64,000 bases of DNA from Phaseolus vulgaris (taxonomy: Eukaryota; Streptophyta; Magnoliopsida; Fabales; Fabaceae), in the NCBI RefSeq assembly GCF_000499845.2, contig NC_023758.2, positions 24,525,520 to 24,589,519 on the forward strand. The letters are read 5' to 3'. The first letter of the stretch is position 1, and every line of letters starts with the position of its first letter. The notes below the pieces were generated by a model, which saw only the letters and a list, made by a program, of their open reading frames with translations, searched no databases and had not been told where the DNA came from. Positions 59,246 to 64,000 of the stretch are shown here, piece after piece. Position numbers and translations under genes: made by a program.

Positions 59246-60102
59246 AATAAATCAAAAGAACACTACTAGATTCGAAAATATCTTCTAAATTATGCATGGG
59301 GTGACATAAGAAGGAAAAAAAAAGTATTTTCATATTTAATGTGGGATGGCGAAAAACATATGGAGATGCAGGAATAAACGTTTAGTTGGTTTGATTTTTG
59401 GGTTAAGAATAGAAAAAAAAAACCAAAGTTAATAGCAGATTGTATTTTTGTCTCTTCCTCCTTTCCTTTTTATTTTATCCAAATAATTCAAAATTCCATC
59501 ACCAATTCTCTTATTACCTCCAATAGTTCAAGCCAACCGCGTGGAGTATGAAGTCTTTTTTTGCCTTGTTTCTCTCTAAGTTTTATCACATGCATCGTTG
59601 TTGGCTTTTGTTAGAAAATGGAAGAAATTGATGTTTTAAATTTTAGTTATTGGGGTTTGAAAGAAAATTATTTATTAAAAAATTAGCTATGGTCGAACCA
59701 ATCTATTTTCAGTACTTAACTTTAGGGCTTACATAAGACTAAGGCAATTTCTCCTAACACCTCCATACATTTCCCCTGCATCTTTGTACTCATTGTTAAT
59801 TTCTACAATACTCTTTTGGTTATGATGAAGATTGTAATGTATTTTTCTTCATTTTCAAGTGTCAGTAATTGTTTGTGGTAGTTGTTTATGATGGTTGGCA
59901 ATAAACATTAGTGATTGAGGTAAATTTTGTGATGCTTTTACTGATAGTAGTTGTGTTTTTGTTCGTTTATTATACAATCCGAAAGTCACAAAACCAAAAA
60001 ATAAAACACAAGTGAGACACAAAAACATAGTACAAAAGTAAAAATAGATTATCTTCGCATTGTAAAATAAACTTTTGGTTTCGAAGGTTCACAGTTTGAT
60101 TT
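59246..60102. other. Intergenic DNA between repeats
   Basis: AT-rich with several short G-containing patches. A CCTCCATACATTTCCCCTGC stretch near 59760 resembles ACCTCTATACATTGTTC near 58840 and may be part of the same dispersed repeat. No gene seen. Confidence 0.45.
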
Positions 60103-60587
60103 TGTTCTTGCTAGGGTGATGGGACCTAGAGAACTATTGGGAAGCTTCGCCTTCCTCCTTCCTGTCAGTCGGTCGTGCTACATTCCAACCTCCCTCCTTG
60201 CGCGTTCCTCACCTCTTTTTCCTAGCTTCAGCTCTCGACCGTCTCGTGAGCATCGAATGGGGGGAGGGGGTACCTGCAGAAGGCACTCTGACGCTCAAGT
60301 CAGCAAAGGGAGTTCGACACTCGGAGGTGTACAGTAATAATGACGTACCTTGTTTTTGGAATGTGCGCTATTTATATTATTTTAATGGACTTACCTTATT
60401 GGGCCAAATTAGTGAGGTGTATCGCACTTAGAGGTGTATTACCTAATTTATAATGATGGTTTAGCTTTGCTAACATTGATTGAGCATTAATGGCCTGAGG
60501 GATTCGGTCAGCCCGTACGGGCGCATTCGGTCAACCCAGTTGTGGGAGTCGAGTCATGGTGTTGATTGTTTAGTCTACACCAGTACA
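60103..60587 (-). mobile_element. 3' LTR of a truncated minus-strand Tat element
   Basis: On the minus strand it begins TGTACTGGTG at 60587 and ends AAGAACA at 60103. The polypurine tract abuts the 60587 side, so it is the 3' LTR and the element body lies to the right. It is related to the LTR at 145-746 and shares the TATAAATAGC box (minus strand, about 60378-60367). About 485 bp. Confidence 0.78.
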
Positions 60588-60602
60588 CTTGCCCCCCAGG
60601 CT
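60588..60602 (-). other. Polypurine tract of the truncated Tat element
   Basis: Minus-strand GCCTGGGGGGCAAG directly precedes the LTR, matching 11055-11066. Confidence 0.75.
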
Positions 60603-60820
60603 CGAGGGTGAATTCATCCGAAGAGTCTTAAATGCTAGTTGTCGGTCGGTCTTCTAACTTTAGTGTGACTATTGACGTGACCTTAGGCGGCGCCTGTGCA
60701 CATGATGTGACCTGCATTGATGAGGGGTTTTGTGGGTGCAAAGCGTTATGAGCCGTTGGATCTGGGAGATCTAACGGTTGAGATCGTTGTGACGCTTGAT
60801 CTCCCAAGGCCTTTGGAACT

Positions 60821-60828
60821 TATAAATA
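60821..60828 (+). promoter_or_regulatory. Candidate TATA box of the antisense ORF, second copy
   Basis: TATAAATA lies 122 bases upstream of ATG 60943, in the same place as TGTAAATA at 10793-10786 in the complete element. A CTTATAAATAGTGG context makes it a good plant TATA box. Confidence 0.55.
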
Positions 60829-60942
60829 GTGGTCCCAACAGTGCCGAGACACTGTGTTACCTCTCTACTATTTACTCTGAGATTCGAGTATTATTTCATC
60901 CTCTTGCTGTGTCTTGGTATTCGGCTTTCTGTAAGGTTAGTG

Positions 60943-62244
60943 ATGTCTTCTTTGTCTCGGCCCACTTCTTCTTCTTCTTCTGCTCCCCCTTCTCCTCTCC
61001 CCGTGCGTCCTTCTTCCTCGTATTCGTCCTCATCTTTGTCTTCGTCCTCTGGTTCCTCTACAACCGACTCTTTGTCGGTCGATGCGACACCAGGTAAAGG
61101 TTGTAAGGGGGGATGATCCGAAATGCTGTCGACCGGTCGAACTCCCCCAAGCAAGTCAGCTCTGAAGTGGAGTATGCTTGGGTTGATCCTAAGGTAACTA
61201 GGATCGCGTCCACCTTCTCGACCGAGGTCTCTGTCTCCAAGTTTTTTGCAGGGGTCCCAGTCTTGAAGCCGGATGTGCGTTCAAGTTTCTTTAGTGTTGA
61301 GCCTTGCTTGCCGACCGAGAGTGTTTGTATGGGTCGGCCTGATACCAGTCCTCCTTTCTTCTACATGTATTAGTCTCTTCCCGGACTTACATGTTTCTCT
61401 CCCTTTTGATAATTTCACAATGGGTGTCCTTCGGACGCTCAATGTGGCGCCTACCAAGCTTCGCCCAAACACTTGGGCGTCCATTAAGGCCTTGCGACTA
61501 TTATGTGACGTTTTGCGTCTTCACCCTTCGCCTTCCTATTTTTTGAGCTATTATACATCTCACCCAGCCAACCATGTTCTGTGGCATTCACTGATCAGTC
61601 GGTCGGGTAACGTCATCTTTAATTCTTTTGCCACCTCTTACAAAAATTCAAGGAGAGGTTCTTCAAGGTTTATATTCGACCGAAGGCGACGACCTACTTT
61701 ATCGATGAGACTGGTCGGTCGAGGTTCCCCCTTTATTGGACTAACGAGCCTCGTGATTTTAAGGAATGGCCTCGGCCGGTCGGGAGCGATGAGGAGCTAG
61801 AGGTTCTCTCGCTTCCGAGGAAGCTTCCCACGCGGAAGCTTATCAGAGTTTACATCTAGGTGACAATTAAGGGTATGCTTATTTCTTTTGTTTTAGGTTG
61901 GTCGTTTTGCTGTTGATTAACACTTGCTTTTTTTTACATGAATCATGAATCAAGACTGCCCCCTTGCTGGCGATGTGTTGGATGCCTTTAGGCAGAGGGC
62001 CACCCAAAGAAAGGGGTGGCCAAGCATCGAAACATTGGATGCTGCAAAGGGCTCAGGAGCCCGAACTGGCAAGGGCTCAGCTGGCCCTTCCAGTAAGTCT
62101 AAGAAATGGCCAAGGGAGGGGAGCAACAACGTGACAACTACCCGCTCCCCTGGGTCTATGCCGACACCACCACCTCGCCACGAGCCCATAAACATCGACT
62201 CACCTTCGCCGATCGAGGTGAACAAGGTGATTGCCCCTTCTTAG
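60943..62244 (+). pseudogene. Antisense ORF of the truncated Tat element, broken
   Basis: ATG 60943 starts MSSLSRPTSSSSSAPPS, a Ser/Pro-rich leader, in the same GGTTAGTGATG context as the copy at 10659. Frame breaks lie near 61115, 61375 and 61645. Conserved blocks are EYAWVDPKVTR, LPFDNFTMGVLRTLNV, a LSYYTSHP block, TSYKN and LPTRKLI, in the same order as in the complete element. A donor GTATGC at 61873 matches the intron position of the other copy, but where that copy has GCAG this one reads ACAT (near 61936-61939), so the acceptor seems lost. The second part (MNQDCPLAGDVLD...) ends TAG 62242-62244. Function unknown. Confidence 0.75.
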
Positions 62245-62265
62245 ACCAATAGTTCGATGGAGGTC

Positions 62266-63441
62266 AAATTGTGAAACCTTGCATGTCAAGTTGTGTTTAT
62301 ATAAAGAGGGAGATTTGTTTGTTGGAAATAAATGGAAATTTGATCTCTTATCACTCTATCTTTTATCTTTTGATAATGCATCATTTTAGCATTTGATAAC
62401 TTAACTTCATATTTGTTAATTAGGTATAAATATTCTTAAGAGATATTCAAGATATTAAAATTCCTTTTAAATCAAACATGTGGAGGATTTTTATGGTTTT
62501 AGAAAATTATTTTCTAATCTCTATTTTAGATTTACTTGAATTTCATTTACTTTACATTAGTTGTTACAAAAGATTATGTGTATAATTTGTAGTTGAAAGA
62601 GGATTTGTAACTGTTATGTTGTTGATATGCCGTTACTTTTATCATATGAATAATTTTATATTTTAAAATATAATTAAAGGTAAAATGAGAATATGAAATG
62701 TTTGTTAATATTCTTTTAAGTTGTAGATACATATATGGGTTGAACTATTATATCATCTATTACTAATTATAAATTATAAAAAAAATTGTCTGATGTGAGT
62801 TAATATTATTTTAGTGCTTTTTCTCCGTTCCTTATAATAATAATTTGTTTTATTAAATTTAACTATAGTAATTAAAGTATATATAAGAAGTATTTATTAA
62901 TCAATTAATCCATTAAATCTTAAATAGATTTTTTATATTATTAATTGATTATAAATTTTATTATATAATTTTTATAAAATAGTAAATTTATATTTATGGT
63001 AACGACTTGTATTTTTGTTGTCTTGATTATGTGTATGTAACAATTCAAAGATGATAATTAAATGTATATTATGCTTAGTCTTTAATGTTTTATATAGTAT
63101 AGTTTCAAACTTTGAAAATGGGCTTGTTTCATGCTTTGGTTGGTTTGAGAATAAGAAAAAACACTAATGTTTTAGGACTGCTTCTTCCTACACCTCTTGT
63201 TCTTTTGTTCTTTTGTTCTTGTATCATTTCCATAAATTTTTGTATTCCAAAAATGTCCTTCTGTAAAAGAGTTAAAGTGTATTTTATATTTTGGATTACA
63301 TAATTCAGATGCTTTTTTCCAGATTCATAATTAACTTTCGAATTATGTAATCCAAATTTTGTTTTTCATATTCGTAATTAGCTTTCTTATCTGGAAGTCT
63401 TTTCTGATATGAGATTAACTTTCAGATTATGTAATCTGGAA
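62266..63441. repeat. Duplicated segment, copy B, fused to the retroelement fragment
   Basis: Copy of 57928-59089 in the same orientation, 4.3 kb to the right. It starts abruptly 22 bases after the end of the antisense ORF of the truncated Tat element. It includes the TATA box of the RING gene (62296-62305), which would fire leftwards into the retroelement remnant. The junction lies in GTCAAATTGTGAAACC, which shares CAAATTGTG with 57950-57958, a possible microhomology. Confidence 0.92.
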
Positions 63442-63445
63442 ATAG

Positions 63446-63660
63446 GGGTGGGCATGGATTGGATTTTCCAAAATCCAATCTAGATCCAATCCAAATCCAA
63501 ATAAGTGGATTGGATTTAAAATCCATATTCACTTTAACTAGATCAAATATATTTGGATTTTTTTAAAATCCATTTAAAGTGGATTGAATCCAAATTAAAT
63601 CCACTTTGTTAATTATATTAAATCCACTTTGTCAATTACATTAAATCCATTTTGATATGG
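63446..63660. repeat. TGGATT/AATCCA word-repeat segment
   Basis: The word TGGATT or its complement AATCCA occurs more than fifteen times in both orientations within 200 bases, following GGGGTGGGCATGGATTGG. The layout, rich in self-complementary words, resembles a non-autonomous DNA element end, but no terminal repeats or target duplication were found. Confidence 0.5.
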
Positions 63661-63669
63661 ATAAAGACT

Positions 63670-64000
63670 AACTTGGCTCGAACTGGGCCTAAGCCGACTC
63701 AACCTGAACACAGACCAACTCGGCTCTACATTGGCCCCGACCCAGATGACTCGACATCGGTCTGGGCCCGGACGACTCGACATCGGCTTGGGCCCATACA
63801 ACTCAACAGCGGCCCCGACCCGGACGACTCGACATCGGCCCGGGCTCGAACGACTCGACATCGGCCCGGGCCCGAACGACTATACATCGGCTCGGCCCGA
63901 ACGACTTGACATCGACCCGGGCCCAGTTGACTCGACATCGGCCCGGGTCCGGTCAGCTTGAAATCGGCCCGGGCCCGCCCGACTCGACAATGGCCCGGGC
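63670..64000. repeat. 26-bp GC-rich minisatellite, continues past the window
   Basis: The core GACTCGACATCGG(C) recurs at 63696, 63722, 63748, 63774, 63800, 63826, 63852, 63878, 63903, 63929, 63955 and 63981: a 26-base period with a single 25-base step. The unit also has GGCCCGGGCCCGAAC. It is strongly GC-rich and CpG-rich in AT-rich surroundings. The reading frames through it on both strands are products of the repeat. The first units are the most diverged; the array runs off the right edge. Confidence 0.92.

Noticed and set aside
63652..63961. Several 70-85 codon ORFs with Arg/Pro/Thr repeats on both strands
   Set aside because: They are translations of the 26-bp minisatellite, open in several frames at once because the unit lacks stops.
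1..64000. CRISPR arrays, operons, riboswitches, tRNA or rRNA genes
   Set aside because: Searched by eye on both strands and not found. The window is eukaryotic and the tandem arrays have no unique spacers between conserved repeats.

Overview
This is nuclear DNA from a flowering plant, most likely a papilionoid legume of the Phaseoleae type. The evidence is intron-rich genes with plant orthologues, very AT-rich intergenic DNA, and LTR retrotransposons whose primer-binding site reads TGGCGCCCACCGTGGGGC. The legume assignment is inference from element style, not a proven identification. Layout from left to right: (1) bases 1-746 hold the 5' end of a minus-strand Ty3/gypsy element of the Tat type, cut by the window edge. 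(2) 2154-11519 is a complete but decayed Tat-type element with a perfect 5-bp target-site duplication (CAAAG), gag-pol broken by stops and frameshifts, a 78-85 bp tandem array, and an intron-containing antisense ORF. (3) 12438-16872 (minus) is a four-exon gene for the regulatory subunit of mitochondrial NAD-isocitrate dehydrogenase. (4) 17-38 kb is transposon-rich: a 1.3-kb foldback hairpin, a Ty1/copia relic, a CACTA-like block with a solo LTR nested in it (TSD AACAA), and a 5'-truncated LINE. (5) 38629-42467 (plus) is a ten-exon serine acetyltransferase of the SERAT3 type. (6) 46031-55784 (plus) is a golgin with a C-terminal GRIP domain in 21 coding exons. (7) 57109-57901 (minus) is a two-exon RING-H2 protein. 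(8) 57.9-63.4 kb contains a direct duplication of the RING gene's upstream DNA, separated by and fused to a truncated Tat-type element. (9) The window ends in a GC-rich 26-bp minisatellite. The gene models were built by splicing at GT/AG sites that keep frame throughout: 364 aa for IDH, 355 aa for SERAT3, 792 aa for GRIP and 233 aa for the RING protein. The four genes do not form a pathway. IDH acts in the mitochondrial TCA cycle, SERAT makes O-acetylserine for cysteine synthesis, GRIP acts at the trans-Golgi, and the RING protein is a likely E3 ubiquitin ligase. IDH and SERAT3 paralogues are also neighbours in Arabidopsis as I recall it, so that pair may be old synteny. I found no clearly new biological system. 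The most unusual structures are the antisense ORF of the Tat elements, with its own conserved TATA box and an intron that splices in frame, the RING promoter copy joined to a retroelement fragment, and the large foldback hairpin.
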